44,910 nucleotides of DNA from an uncultured Desulfocapsa sp. (GCA_947311435.1 CAMZKT010000053.1:1-44910), one strand, 5' to 3'; counted from the stretch's first letter, positions 1-8,564 are shown. A program made the numbers and translations. Notes: generated by a model from the sequence alone, not told the origin.

Positions 1-110
1 AGGTGCGTATTTTTGGTTTTATTTCGGCAGCTAAGGTACGTCGTAATTAAACAATAAATACAGCAACGAAGCAGGTGAAGAGTTTTTACTCTACTACACC
101 GTCATTTTTA
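1..110 (+). repeat. Family C dispersed repeat, copy 1 (partial at window edge)
   Basis: This AT-rich stretch matches the region 38036-38142 along most of its length, including the nearly identical core CAGCAACGAAGCAGGTGAAG followed by AGTTTTTA. A third copy lies in reverse orientation at the right end of the window. The element is cut by the window edge. No protein is encoded. The rest of the interval up to 532 holds only an 86-codon open frame (128-388) without a ribosome binding site or recognisable family, so I regard 111-532 as a long leader/promoter region for the hydrogenase operon, although no clear promoter motif is seen. Confidence 0.7.
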
Positions 111-532
111 TATCTTACCTGACATTAATGATCTTACGCCTGGAGCAGTGCAGGAGCAAGGCAGTATTATTGACAGCGGTACTTCATTATGTTAAGCATA
201 TCGCCAGAAACCTTAACCATGTCTGTAGTAAAAGCAAGTTGATTAGTTTCGTTGCCGAGTGGAAATTTGGTGTGGTTTGTCTTGTCTTGGGTATTATTGG
301 ATCGTTTATACACAAAGATATAAAAAAGTATTTTACTGACACTGTCAATTGTCGTCACTTTCTGAAAGAGTTTGTGAGAGTAGGCTAACACTGGGGACAC
401 CACAGTTTCTTATGGAATCCTACTGGAAATGGAAAAGACACATTACATGTATAGATATATGGCTGGATGGCAGGGGAGCCCGAAGAGGGTTAAAAATAAA
501 ACAAAGAAGCTAAATAGAGGAGTAGGGAACCG

Positions 533-811
533 ATGAATGTAGCTAATGTTACAATCCTTGTAATGATGGGCCTGGTTCTTATCACGGGAGGGTGTTCTTC
601 AGGGGACGGGTGTCGTCAGATCGTTGAGGAAAAATGTTCAAGTTGTCACTCTATACAGAAATCTTGTGACGCAACAGGCAGGAGCAAGGCGTATTGGAGT
701 AGAACTGTGGACCATATGATTCAAATGCGAGCACCGTTAAACGACGGAGAGAGAGATGCTGTCGTGAATTGTCTGGCTAAAACCAATGAAGCAGTGTGTG
801 GTGAACAGTAA
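533..811 (+). CDS. Small monoheme c-type cytochrome lipoprotein
   Basis: The 92-residue product has a hydrophobic signal segment (about residues 3-18) ending in LITGGC, which fits a lipobox with the lipidated cysteine at about residue 21. A single CSSCH heme c motif follows at about residues 35-39. The C-terminal half (MIQMRAPLNDGERDAVVNCL) resembles class I cytochromes, where a methionine is the distal ligand and the last helix packs on the heme. The start has a good Shine-Dalgarno (AGAGGAGTAGGG). It lies 85 bp upstream of hybO on the same strand and is probably co-transcribed, so it may accept electrons from the periplasmic hydrogenase or pass them on. That role is inference; the heme motif is seen directly. 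Confidence 0.75.
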   Translation: MNVANVTILVMMGLVLITGGCSSGDGCRQIVEEKCSSCHSIQKSCDATGRSKAYWSRTVDHMIQMRAPLNDGERDAVVNCLAKTNEAVCGEQ

Positions 812-861
812 GACGAGATATGTTCAGCAATAATTGATCTCGTTTTTTTTTAAACAACATA

Positions 862-876
862 GGCTCCAGAGGAGCC
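862..876 (+). promoter_or_regulatory. Small hairpin in the hybO leader
   Basis: GGCTCC and GGAGCC form a 6-bp stem with a 4-base loop just upstream of the hybO Shine-Dalgarno (AGAAGGAGAAG). It has no T-tract, so it is not a terminator; it may affect mRNA processing or relative expression of the cytochrome and the hydrogenase. Confidence 0.35.
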
Positions 877-896
877 AGAACTCAGAAGGAGAAGTT

Positions 897-2030
897 ATGA
901 ACCAAAAGGACTTTGAAAGTGTCCAGGAAAAATTGGGAGGAGTATCGCGTCGGGACTTTATGAAAATATGTTCTGCACTGGCGGCTACTATGGCTTTGTC
1001 GGAAGTTGCAGTTCCGAAAATTGCTAACGCCATCACCGACCCGTCCAGACCTCCTGTTATCTGGCTCCATGGTTCGGAATGTACCGGTTGTACGATGTCT
1101 CTGCTTAAAACCGAGCATCCTTCGCTGGAAGAGCTTATTCTCAATGTAATATCTCTTGAATTTCATGAGACCGTTTCTGCTGGAGCCGGGCATCAGGCCC
1201 TGGAAGCACTGGAACATGCGATGGAAGAATATGCAGGGAAATATGTCCTTGTTATTGAGGGTGCCATACCTTTGAAAGATGAAGGTGTCTACTGCCGGGT
1301 AGGCGGGAAAAATTTCGTTGATGAAGTACATCATGTGGCTGAAAAAGCTGCTGCCGTTATAGCCACCGGTTCATGCGCTGCATGGGGCGGGGTTGCCGCC
1401 ATGGAACCTAATCCTACGGGGTGTGTTGGGGTTAAGGATGTTGTGAAAGATAAACCGGTTGTAAATATTCCCGGTTGTCCTCCAAATCCCTATAATCTTC
1501 TATCCACAGTGGTACATTATTTAACATTTGGCAGATTGCCTTCTCTGGATTCTGAAAATCGACCCAAGTTTGCTTATGGTCGTCTTATTCATGAGCATTG
1601 TGAACGTAGGCCTCATTTTGATAATGGTCGCTTTGCCCGTGCCTTTGGTGACGAGGGGCATCGACAGGGGTACTGTTTATATTATCTAGGCTGTAAGGGA
1701 CCAGTGACTTATGCGAACTGTTCTACCTTGAATTTTGGTGATGCTGGTTCAGGTTGCTGGCCTGTGGGAATCGGTCATCCATGTTTTGGTTGTGCAGAAG
1801 CTGGTGTCGGCTTCAATATTCCACAGTTTGAAGTTTCTCCGGTTCTTCATAAAACTCCAGGAGCTGCACATGCTCCAATTGACAAAGAGCAGGAGCGTGG
1901 AGGAAAGGCATCTGGTGCTGAGATTGCACTGATGGCAGGGCTTGGCGGAGCAGCAATTGGTGCAGGCGCTGTTTTTAGCAAAAAACTTGGGGGAAAGGAG
2001 AGTGACCATGCAAAAAATAAAGAGGCGTGA
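897..2030 (+). CDS. hybO: [NiFe] hydrogenase small subunit, Hyb type
   Basis: The 377-residue product is the electron-transferring small subunit of a periplasm-facing group 1 uptake hydrogenase. It begins with a twin-arginine signal (SRRDFMK, residues 17-23, then a hydrophobic stretch ending near NA). Iron-sulfur ligands are visible: ECTGC for the proximal cluster, GSCAAWGG, IPGCPPNPYN, then a cysteine-rich C-terminal half (GCKGP, NCSTLN, CWPVG, CFGCAE) for the medial and distal clusters. A hydrophobic segment (GAEIALMAGLGGAAIGAGAV) near the C-terminus is the membrane anchor. I chose the ATG at 897 because of the Shine-Dalgarno AAGGAGAAG and the placement of the Tat motif. It overlaps hybA by 23 bp, which indicates translational coupling. 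Confidence 0.95.
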   Translation: MNQKDFESVQEKLGGVSRRDFMKICSALAATMALSEVAVPKIANAITDPSRPPVIWLHGSECTGCTMSLLKTEHPSLEELILNVISLEFHETVSAGAGHQALEALEHAMEEYAGKYVLVIEGAIPLKDEGVYCRVGGKNFVDEVHHVAEKAAAVIATGSCAAWGGVAAMEPNPTGCVGVKDVVKDKPVVNIPGCPPNPYNLLSTVVHYLTFGRLPSLDSENRPKFAYGRLIHEHCERRPHFDNGRFARAFGDEGHRQGYCLYYLGCKGPVTYANCSTLNFGDAGSGCWPVGIGHPCFGCAEAGVGFNIPQFEVSPVLHKTPGAAHAPIDKEQERGGKASGAEIALMAGLGGAAIGAGAVFSKKLGGKESDHAKNKEA

Positions 2031-3015
2031 TTTCCTTAAAGGTGCCGCGGGAAGCGTTGCCCTTTTAAGCGTTGGCGTTCAGTCACAGTCTGCTGAAGCG
2101 TCCACCGCAGCGGAACGCGGCTCTGAGCACGTGGGAATTCTTTATGATTCAACTCTGTGTGTCGGGTGTAATGCCTGTATGTCCGCCTGCAAAGAGGCAA
2201 ATGACATGCCGCCTGATCCGACAGGAGGGTCAATTACACTTGATAATGCAGATGATCTAAGTGAGAATACACTGAATGTCATTAAGATGTTCGTCGATGG
2301 AAACGGAGAGACAAAGGATTCTGCCGTTGATGGCTACGCCTTTATTAAACGCCAGTGCCTGCATTGTGTCGACCCTGGCTGTGCTTCGGCCTGTCCGGTG
2401 TCTGCTCTGTATAAAGACGAGCATACTGGAATCGTAAAGTATAATAAAAATGCGTGTATTGGTTGTCGCTATTGTCAGGTTGCCTGTCCGTATCTCATTC
2501 CAAAATTTGAGTGGAATGACTGGTATCCTCAAATCGTTAAATGCCAGCTTTGTGACCATCTAATTGAGAAGGGTGGGGTGAGTGCCTGTTGTTCAGCATG
2601 TCCTACAGGTGCAGCGTTGTTTGGAAAAGTTGATGATCTGCTTAAGGAAAGTGCGCGACGTCTGACCATGGAACCCGGAGTGGAATATGCTTTCCCGGTG
2701 AGTTCCATTGATGCCGGAACAGTTCAAACCCACAAGGCATCTGAGTATGTACCTCATGTCTATGGCGAGCATGAACTTGGAGGCACTCAGGTTATGTATA
2801 TGTCTGGAGTTCCGTTCGATAAATTCGGCCTGCCCGACGTTCCCAAACATTCCTATGCGGCGATAGCCAATGGCATACAGGGAACCCTCTATAAGAGTAT
2901 GGTGTTGCCCGCAATAGTATTTTCCGGGCTGGCTTATTTTATTAATAAGCATAAAAAAATGGAAGAAGCGGAACACGATACTACTAATTCAAATGAGGAT
3001 GGAGGGAAATCATGA
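2008..3015 (+). CDS. hybA: Hydrogenase iron-sulfur subunit HybA
   Basis: HybA (335 residues) relays electrons from the hydrogenase small subunit to the membrane protein HybB. It has its own twin-arginine signal (KRRDFLKG, residues 5-12). Four [4Fe-4S] cluster motifs are visible in the usual ferredoxin-like order: CVGCNACMSAC, CLHCVDPGCASACP, CIGCRYCQVACP and CQLCDHL...CCSACP. A single hydrophobic segment (MVLPAIVFSGLAYFI) near the C-terminus anchors it to the membrane, followed by a charged tail. The ATG at 2008 is preceded by GGGGGAAAGGAG and lies inside the end of hybO; the stop overlaps the hybB start as ATGA. The order small subunit-HybA-HybB-large subunit is the classical hyb order. Confidence 0.94.
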   Translation: MQKIKRRDFLKGAAGSVALLSVGVQSQSAEASTAAERGSEHVGILYDSTLCVGCNACMSACKEANDMPPDPTGGSITLDNADDLSENTLNVIKMFVDGNGETKDSAVDGYAFIKRQCLHCVDPGCASACPVSALYKDEHTGIVKYNKNACIGCRYCQVACPYLIPKFEWNDWYPQIVKCQLCDHLIEKGGVSACCSACPTGAALFGKVDDLLKESARRLTMEPGVEYAFPVSSIDAGTVQTHKASEYVPHVYGEHELGGTQVMYMSGVPFDKFGLPDVPKHSYAAIANGIQGTLYKSMVLPAIVFSGLAYFINKHKKMEEAEHDTTNSNEDGGKS

Positions 3016-4160
3016 GTGAAGCCAAACCGTTAGGTGGCAGAATTTTTACTCCCACCGTTTTTGTTTGCCTGCTTTTTATTGGTGTAGCAGGATTTGTGCT
3101 CGTAAAGAGATTTATTTACGGCCTTGGACCGGTATCCAATATGAGTGACGGCTATCCATGGGGAATATGGATTGCCTATGATGTCGTGGTAGGTTCAGCC
3201 TTTGCCTGTGGTGGCTACGTTATGGCTCTTATGGTCTATGTGCTGAACAAGGGGCAGTATCATCCTCTGGTGAGACCAGCGCTTCTGGCCTCGGCTTTCG
3301 GTTATACTCTTGCCGGTGTTTCGGTATTTTTTGATATCGGCAGATACGCGCATGCCTATAATCTTTATCTGCCCTGGCAGATGAATGTGCATTCAGTCAT
3401 GTTTGAAGTTGCCATGTGTATCGGTACATACATTTTTGTGCTCTGGCTTGAGTTTACCCCTGCCTTTCTTGAAAGATGGAAACAAAAAGGGCTGAATAAA
3501 CTGCTGAATAAAGTAATATTTTTATTGATTGCACTTGGCGTACTTCTGCCCACAATGCATCAATCATCCCTTGGATCAATGATGATCCTTGCAGGATACA
3601 AGCTTGATCCTCTTTGGCAGACCCCCCTTCTTCCGTTGCTCTTTCTCGGAACCGCTCTGTTTATGGGCTTTGCTATGGTTATTTTTGAGGGCACTATTTC
3701 TTCTCGAGTCTATAATCTTGGTGATGAAACATCAATGTTTGCAAAAGTGTCCCGTATTCTCTATTGGGTTATTGCGGTGTGGATGATTGTTCGACTGCAT
3801 AACGTTTTTGTTAACGGCCATCTTGGAGATGCTTTTTCAGGGAGTTTTCTTGGAAATATGTTCCTGCTCGAGAATTTGTTTCTTGTCGTAGGGATGACTA
3901 TTATAGGCTCTTCCAAGTTTCGCAGTAGTGCCAGGATGCTTTTTATAGCTGCTGTTCTGATTCTGTGCGCAGGAGCCTTGTATCGTTTCAATGTGTATTT
4001 AATTGCTTTCAAACCTGGCGCAGGGTTCAGTTATTTTCCATCCTGGGGAGAGCAGATGGTTACCTATGCATTGATTGCCACCGAGATAGCTGCCTATACG
4101 TTTTTCGTGAAATACTTCCCGGTATTTGAAGTTCACGAACCAGTCGAATCTAATAGTTAA
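3012..4160 (+). CDS. hybB: Hydrogenase integral membrane subunit HybB (NrfD family)
   Basis: The 382-residue polytopic protein belongs to the NrfD/HybB family of heme-free quinone-interacting membrane subunits. About ten hydrophobic segments can be traced, starting with TVFVCLLFIGVAGFVLV and ending with YALIATEIAAYTFFVKYF. The family-typical region SDGYPWGIWIAYDVVVGSAF follows the first helix. In Hyb systems it passes electrons to menaquinone, and in E. coli HybB may also allow energy-driven H2 release (family knowledge). It overlaps hybA by 4 bp and is 11 bp from hybC, so it is part of one operon. Length and sequence appear complete. Confidence 0.94.
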   Translation: MSEAKPLGGRIFTPTVFVCLLFIGVAGFVLVKRFIYGLGPVSNMSDGYPWGIWIAYDVVVGSAFACGGYVMALMVYVLNKGQYHPLVRPALLASAFGYTLAGVSVFFDIGRYAHAYNLYLPWQMNVHSVMFEVAMCIGTYIFVLWLEFTPAFLERWKQKGLNKLLNKVIFLLIALGVLLPTMHQSSLGSMMILAGYKLDPLWQTPLLPLLFLGTALFMGFAMVIFEGTISSRVYNLGDETSMFAKVSRILYWVIAVWMIVRLHNVFVNGHLGDAFSGSFLGNMFLLENLFLVVGMTIIGSSKFRSSARMLFIAAVLILCAGALYRFNVYLIAFKPGAGFSYFPSWGEQMVTYALIATEIAAYTFFVKYFPVFEVHEPVESNS

Positions 4161-4171
4161 GGAGATATATA

Positions 4172-5875
4172 ATGTCACAAAAGATTGTCGTTGATCCAGT
4201 AACCCGTATTGAGGGGCATCTTCGTATTGAATGCGATGTCGCTGATGGGAAAATTAGCAGTGCCCGTTCAATTGGAACCATGTGGCGTGGCCTGGAAGTC
4301 ATGCTGAGAGGTCGGGATCCACGTGAGGCATGGTTGATTGCCCAGAGGATTTGTGGTGTTTGTACCACGGTTCATGCCATGGCCTCTGTTCGTGCCGTAG
4401 AGAATGCGCTTGATATGGAAATTCCAAAAAATGCCCAATATATCAGGAATATGATTGTCGGTGCTCATTGCCTTGCTGACAATATCGTTCATTTTTATGT
4501 TCTTTCTGCGATGGACTGGATTGATATTGCATCGGCCGCATTGCATGCTGATGCGAAAAAGGCATCTGCCCTCGCACAAAAGCTTTCTCCGTGGAAGCGA
4601 AACAGCTATCAAGAGTTCAAGCAGGTTCAGGACAAACTGAAAGCGCTTATTGATTCAGGTCAGTTGGGACCCTTTTCCAGCGGATACTGGGGACATCCTG
4701 CCATGACACTTGAGCCGGAAGTTAATCTGCTGGCAGCGGTGCACTATTTTCAGGCACTTGAATATCAAAGAACCATTAATAAAGTTGTAACCATTCTTGG
4801 TTCAAAGACGCCTCATATTCAGAATCTTGCTGTTGGTGGTGTTGCCAATCCAATTAACCTGGATAGTCCTGCAACACTGACCATGGAGAGGTTACTTTAT
4901 ATTAAGGATATGATAGACGAAGTTAAAGACTTTGTTCATCAGGTCTATACAACTGATGTAGCTGCTATTGGTGCAATGTACCCAGAGTGGTGTGAGTTAG
5001 GTAAGGGGAATGGTAAATTTCTTTCTCATCCAGAAATGCCGATGGATACCATGGGAACTGAATTCCTTATGCCCGGTGGTTATATTACCGAAGATGATTT
5101 CAAGGTAGAACAGGAAATTACATCCTTTCATGACTCATTCTTTGAAGATAATGTAACGGAAGGAATCAAACATTCTTACTATAAGGGTGACTGGGACAGG
5201 CATCCCTATGTTCAGGACACCGAGCCTGATTACAGACCTGATGATAAAGATGATAAATATTCATGGATTAAGTCACCAAACTTCAAAGGTGCTCCCGCTG
5301 AAGTTGGTCCCGTTGCCAGTGTTTTGGCAATGAACAAACTTGGTTATGAGCCTGCGATAAAATACACCAATAGAATGCTGGGTATCATCGATTCAATAAA
5401 TGGATCCAAGCCAACACTTGACATCCTCCCTTCCACCATGGGACGTCATATCTCTCGTTGTATACGTTCTGCAGTTGTGCATGACGCCCTTGAGATGCAG
5501 TGGACCGCACTTGTCGAGAACATTAACTCCGGCGATATGGAAACCTGCAACCAGCCGGTTTTCCCCAAGGGAGAACAACGTGGAGTCGGTACCCATGAAG
5601 CACCAAGAGGAACACTGTCCCATTGGGTGGTTATTAAGAATGGTAAACTTACTAACTATCAGGCCGTTGTTCCATCTACCTGGCTTGCAGGTCCCATGGA
5701 TGGTAAAGGGGAACCTGGATATTATGAGCGATGTCTGGTTGGTAACCCAATTGCTGATCCCGAAAAACCTTTGGAGGTTTTGAGAACAGTTCACTCCTTC
5801 GATCCGTGCCTTGCTTGTGCTGTACAGATGCTCGATCCTGAAGGAAACGAATATTCAACAGTTAAGGTTCTGTAA
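4172..5875 (+). CDS. hybC: [NiFe] hydrogenase large subunit, Hyb type
   Basis: The 567-residue catalytic subunit carries both active-site cysteine pairs: RICGVC (C61, C64) near the N-terminus and DPCLAC (C546, C549) near the C-terminus. The residue at the usual processing point, normally histidine, is glutamine here (Q552, codon CAG), followed by a 15-residue tail of the length found in HybC. The start is preceded by AAGGAGATATATA. It heterodimerises with HybO, is exported with it by the Tat pathway after maturation, and oxidises H2 on the periplasmic side. HybD downstream is the likely protease. Everything else in the protein looks normal, so I expect an active enzyme. Confidence 0.95.
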   Translation: MSQKIVVDPVTRIEGHLRIECDVADGKISSARSIGTMWRGLEVMLRGRDPREAWLIAQRICGVCTTVHAMASVRAVENALDMEIPKNAQYIRNMIVGAHCLADNIVHFYVLSAMDWIDIASAALHADAKKASALAQKLSPWKRNSYQEFKQVQDKLKALIDSGQLGPFSSGYWGHPAMTLEPEVNLLAAVHYFQALEYQRTINKVVTILGSKTPHIQNLAVGGVANPINLDSPATLTMERLLYIKDMIDEVKDFVHQVYTTDVAAIGAMYPEWCELGKGNGKFLSHPEMPMDTMGTEFLMPGGYITEDDFKVEQEITSFHDSFFEDNVTEGIKHSYYKGDWDRHPYVQDTEPDYRPDDKDDKYSWIKSPNFKGAPAEVGPVASVLAMNKLGYEPAIKYTNRMLGIIDSINGSKPTLDILPSTMGRHISRCIRSAVVHDALEMQWTALVENINSGDMETCNQPVFPKGEQRGVGTHEAPRGTLSHWVVIKNGKLTNYQAVVPSTWLAGPMDGKGEPGYYERCLVGNPIADPEKPLEVLRTVHSFDPCLACAVQMLDPEGNEYSTVKVL

Positions 5876-5898
5876 AGAAAAGTATGCATACCTAACGA

Positions 5899-5936
5899 AG
5901 CTCTTCTGTTCCTGATCTGGCTGACACAGAAGAGCT
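5899..5936 (+). promoter_or_regulatory. Perfect 11-bp inverted repeat after hybC
   Basis: AGCTCTTCTGT and ACAGAAGAGCT form a perfect stem with a 16-base loop, 24 bp after the hybC stop and immediately before a second hairpin. With no T-tract of its own it probably stabilises the 3' end of the hyb mRNA rather than ending transcription. Confidence 0.6.
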
Positions 5937-5945
5937 GTAAAGTAT

Positions 5946-5985
5946 CCCAAAGGTAGTTTTGTGCTACTTTTGGGCTATTTTTTTT
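5946..5985 (+). terminator. Rho-independent terminator of the hyb operon
   Basis: CCCAAAGGTAG pairs with CTACTTTTGGG across a 7-base loop, followed at once by CTA and a run of eight to nine T. It separates the structural genes from the maturation genes hybD-hypA-hypB. Confidence 0.88.
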
Positions 5986-6083
5986 GAGATTCATAGGCAT
6001 TATTGAATTTAATAATTATTTGATTAGGCACTGATTTTGTCAGCTTAAATAGTTCCTGGTTGAACTGGTTTTATTATAAAGAT

Positions 6084-6617
6084 ATGGAAAACAAAAATAT
6101 AGGAATTCTCGGTATCGGGAACCTGCTGATGAAAGATGACGGGTTTGGCGTTCGATGTCTGGAGGAATTGGAAAACAAATATGTTTTCCCTGATACAGTA
6201 GCCCTGCTCGACGGTGGTACTTCTGGGCTGATGCTTGCTCCGTATCTTGAGGATATGGACATCATTTATATGATTGATATTGTGAATCTTAAAGATGAGC
6301 CAGGATCAATCCACTGTTTCTCTGATGAAGATGTTAAATCTGGTGATATTCAGACCAGGTTGTCACCCCATCAGGTCGGGTTGATGGAGATTCTCGAATT
6401 ATGTAAACTTCGTGGAAAGGCACCGGATAGAATAGAAATGATTACTGTAGTACCAGAGGAACTTGTCATGGAATTGGGTTTAACGCCACTTCTTGAGTCA
6501 AAGATTGACAGTGTCATTGAGATATTACTTGAGCGTCTTTCCCAGGATGGCGTAAAATGGAAAGTAAAAGACATGGATAACCAATGCACGAACTCTCTCT
6601 TGCCCAGGGCCTGTTAA
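6084..6617 (+). CDS. hybD: Hydrogenase maturation protease
   Basis: The 177-residue product belongs to the HyaD/HybD endopeptidase family that removes the C-terminal tail of the large subunit after nickel insertion. The N-terminal motif GIGNLLMKDDGFGV corresponds to the family signature; the usual acidic metal ligand position carries aspartate. DGGTSG and a histidine (SPHQVG) further on are also typical. I placed the start at the ATG at 6084, because the frame upstream begins only with TTG and adds eight poorly supported residues. It overlaps hypA by 34 bp. Its position after hybC indicates HybC as its substrate. Confidence 0.88.
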   Translation: MENKNIGILGIGNLLMKDDGFGVRCLEELENKYVFPDTVALLDGGTSGLMLAPYLEDMDIIYMIDIVNLKDEPGSIHCFSDEDVKSGDIQTRLSPHQVGLMEILELCKLRGKAPDRIEMITVVPEELVMELGLTPLLESKIDSVIEILLERLSQDGVKWKVKDMDNQCTNSLLPRAC

Positions 6618-6829
6618 ACCAACTTACCGGGTTGATCGAATCTCATCAGGCTGTTAGAATATTGACTGTACGTGTTACAATAGGTACTATGGCTGGGATT
6701 GTTGTTTATTCTTTTGTTTTTGGTTTTGATGCAATTAAAATGGAAAACGAGTCTACCAAATCTGCAGTGCTTGAAATAGAGGAAGTCGCTGGCGATGAAC
6801 TGGTTTTGGCTCAGGTTGTAATGGAATAG
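6584..6829 (+). CDS. hypA: HypA-like nickel chaperone lacking the zinc domain
   Basis: The 81-residue product starts with MHELSLAQGLL, the HypA signature with the nickel-binding His2, and continues through the conserved core (VRVTIGTMAGIVVYSF, FGFDAIK). It ends with GDELVLAQVVME, the normal HypA C-terminus. The roughly 30-residue zinc ribbon with two CxxC motifs, which normally lies between EIEEV and GDEL, is absent, yet the reading frame is preserved across the join. HypA proteins are usually about 113-118 residues. HypA passes nickel to the hydrogenase large subunit together with HypB. The product may be impaired, or this may be a deletion in the sequence. It overlaps hybD and precedes hypB by 97 bp. 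Confidence 0.85.
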   Translation: MHELSLAQGLLNQLTGLIESHQAVRILTVRVTIGTMAGIVVYSFVFGFDAIKMENESTKSAVLEIEEVAGDELVLAQVVME

Positions 6830-6926
6830 TCAATATATCTTTTTTCATGTGAAATCTCTCACTTGAACAGTGGTCTTGTTACTTGTTCTACAATGACTTT
6901 AACTTTTTATATTTGGAATTGAAATA

Positions 6927-7637
6927 ATGTGTGATTCATGCGGATGTCATCTTCCTAAAGAAGCAACTGGAAAAATTGTAGAGGTTCATCAAAATCTGTT
7001 AGCTGCAAATCTCAAGCAGGCCAAACAAAATCGGCAACACATTGAAAATATGGGGGCTGTTGCAGTTAATATGATTTCAAGTCCTGGATCCGGGAAAACA
7101 ACCTTGCTTGAGCACACCATCGATTTGGTTGGAGATGTGATACGCATTGGAGTCATCGAAGGAGATATCGAGACAGAGCGTGATGCTGATAGAATACGAA
7201 AAAAGGGAGTGCCAGTAGTACAGTTGACGACCGGTGGCGCTTGTCATCTCGATGCGCAGCTTGTTCACAAGGGACTCCATGCGTTGGAGAAGCAGAGTAA
7301 AGACGGAAAATTTGATATCATATTTATTGAGAATGTGGGTAACCTTGTGTGTCCAGCCTCTTTTGATCTTGGTGAACATGTCCGTATAATATTAATATCT
7401 GTTCCCGAGGGATCTGATAAACCTGCAAAATATCCAACTACCTTTAATGGCGCTCAAACCTTGGTTATTACCAAGACCGATCTTCTTTCCTATTTTGACT
7501 TTTCAATGGAAGAGGCCAGAAAAGAGGCCCTTCGGTTAAAGCCAGATTTGAAAATTCTTGAAACAGCTGCGCCCAAGGGGTCAGGGATGGATGAATGGAT
7601 CGTCTATCTGGATGAGATACTGCTGGGAAAATATTGA
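6927..7637 (+). CDS. hypB: Hydrogenase nickel incorporation GTPase HypB
   Basis: HypB (236 residues) is the SIMIBI-class GTPase that helps load nickel into [NiFe] hydrogenases. The N-terminus MCDSCGC contains the CxxCGC high-affinity nickel motif. The P-loop SSPGSGKTTL, the EGDIETERDADR switch region, TTGGACHLDA, ENVGNLVCPASFDLGE and the guanine-specificity motif TKTD are all present, including the metal-binding Cys-His of the G domain. There is no His-rich nickel storage stretch. It is the last gene of the maturation group; hypC, hypD, hypE and hypF are not in the window and must be elsewhere. Confidence 0.95.
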   Translation: MCDSCGCHLPKEATGKIVEVHQNLLAANLKQAKQNRQHIENMGAVAVNMISSPGSGKTTLLEHTIDLVGDVIRIGVIEGDIETERDADRIRKKGVPVVQLTTGGACHLDAQLVHKGLHALEKQSKDGKFDIIFIENVGNLVCPASFDLGEHVRIILISVPEGSDKPAKYPTTFNGAQTLVITKTDLLSYFDFSMEEARKEALRLKPDLKILETAAPKGSGMDEWIVYLDEILLGKY

Positions 7638-7740
7638 TAGAAAGCTCATTGCTATCTATGTGATATCTTCTCTGTGTACTACTCGTAAACAAGATATGTA
7701 AATCACTCATTGTTCAACTTGTTGTTTCTTTACATTTTTT

Positions 7741-7770
7741 ATACTGCCGCCTCAATGGAAGTGGCAGTAT
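7741..7770. terminator. Hairpin after hypB, possible terminator
   Basis: ATACTGCCGC and GTGGCAGTAT form a 10-bp stem (one mismatch) with a 10-base loop about 100 bp after hypB. A run of T precedes it on this strand and there is only AAAAG after it, so it may act better in the other direction. It is the only clear end-of-operon structure after hypB. Confidence 0.5.
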
Positions 7771-7928
7771 AAAAGATTCATTTTCAAAGTATCTCTCCTC
7801 TGCTATTCTTCTTAAGTAGTTTTGTTGTTGCTTTTTGTAGTTTCATTCTACCCCTCCCTTCTATTTCCCGAGAAAATAAACATTCCGTTCTGTTTTGAGA
7901 TATTTTTGCAATGATATAATCAATTCCT

Positions 7929-8081
7929 GTAACTATTCAGGTGAAATTACAAAATCAGCAAAAACTTCGAACTGTAACTGTTCAGTAGTGCTTTATATGT
8001 GTTCAAGCAGGCTTGCGAACTAGAGTAGTCCTCTGTGAGTAAGCCTAATCGAACACAGATGAAGTGCTATTGAACAGTTAC
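7929..8081. repeat. Family A palindromic repeat, copy A2
   Basis: An imperfect palindrome with arms 7974-8014 and 8041-8081, both starting with GTAACTGTTCA when read inward. The segment before it (7929-7973, starting TGTAACTATTCAGGTGAAAT) occurs in reverse complement right next to copy A1 (25422-25466). It has the look of a small non-autonomous element without a coding frame. The gap 7638-8564 holds this element, the hairpin above and repeat B1, and no gene. Confidence 0.7.
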
Positions 8082-8110
8082 CAATTCCTTAAAATATTCA
8101 GGTATTGACT

Positions 8111-8350
8111 GTCAAACTCTTCAGTACCTTACTCCTGAACCCCTGTCACCAAAAACAAGAAAATCAAATTACGTAACTTACTGATATTCAACTAGAATAC
8201 ATTAATTGAGAAGTGGAAATGGATGATTGAGAATTAAGGCGCTTTGATTTAATAGAGGCTGTAAAAACTGTCCCGCTACCACCTTGCGGTTATATAAAAG
8301 ACAAGTAGCATAATTCTCCATTCTCAATTTGCCGAAGGCATTAGTTATCA
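8111..8350 (-). repeat. Family B ~240-bp repeat, copy B1
   Basis: The reverse complement of this stretch aligns with 21902-22135 over nearly the whole length. Shared blocks include TAATGCCTTCGG, GAGAATGGAGAATTA, TCTTTTATATAACCGCAAG, CAGCCTCTATTAAATCAA and AAGGTACTGA. It lies upstream of the cooM-like gene. Both copies are non-coding and may be miniature transposable elements or decayed insertion-sequence ends. Confidence 0.8.
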
Positions 8351-8564
8351 TGGCTTGAGTATCCATAAAAACATCCCTTAGCATTGTTTTTAGGAAAAAT
8401 TATTTACTTTCCACGACTATTGGGTTAAGTACATTTGATGCAATGGCTAAGTGAATTTGATGCTCGGCATATGGTATTAATGTATTTTCGTAAAAATAGG
8501 TACATAGTATTTATTCCGTAGCAGAAATTTATCAACGAATAAAAATTAACAACAAGGACAGCTT

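Noticed and set aside
128-388. 86-codon open frame upstream of the hyb operon
   Set aside because: No ribosome binding site and no recognisable family; a minus-strand frame of similar length overlaps it.
8202-8384. Minus-strand 60-codon frame upstream of cooM
   Set aside because: It is created by repeat B1 and has no counterpart in the B2 copy frame.
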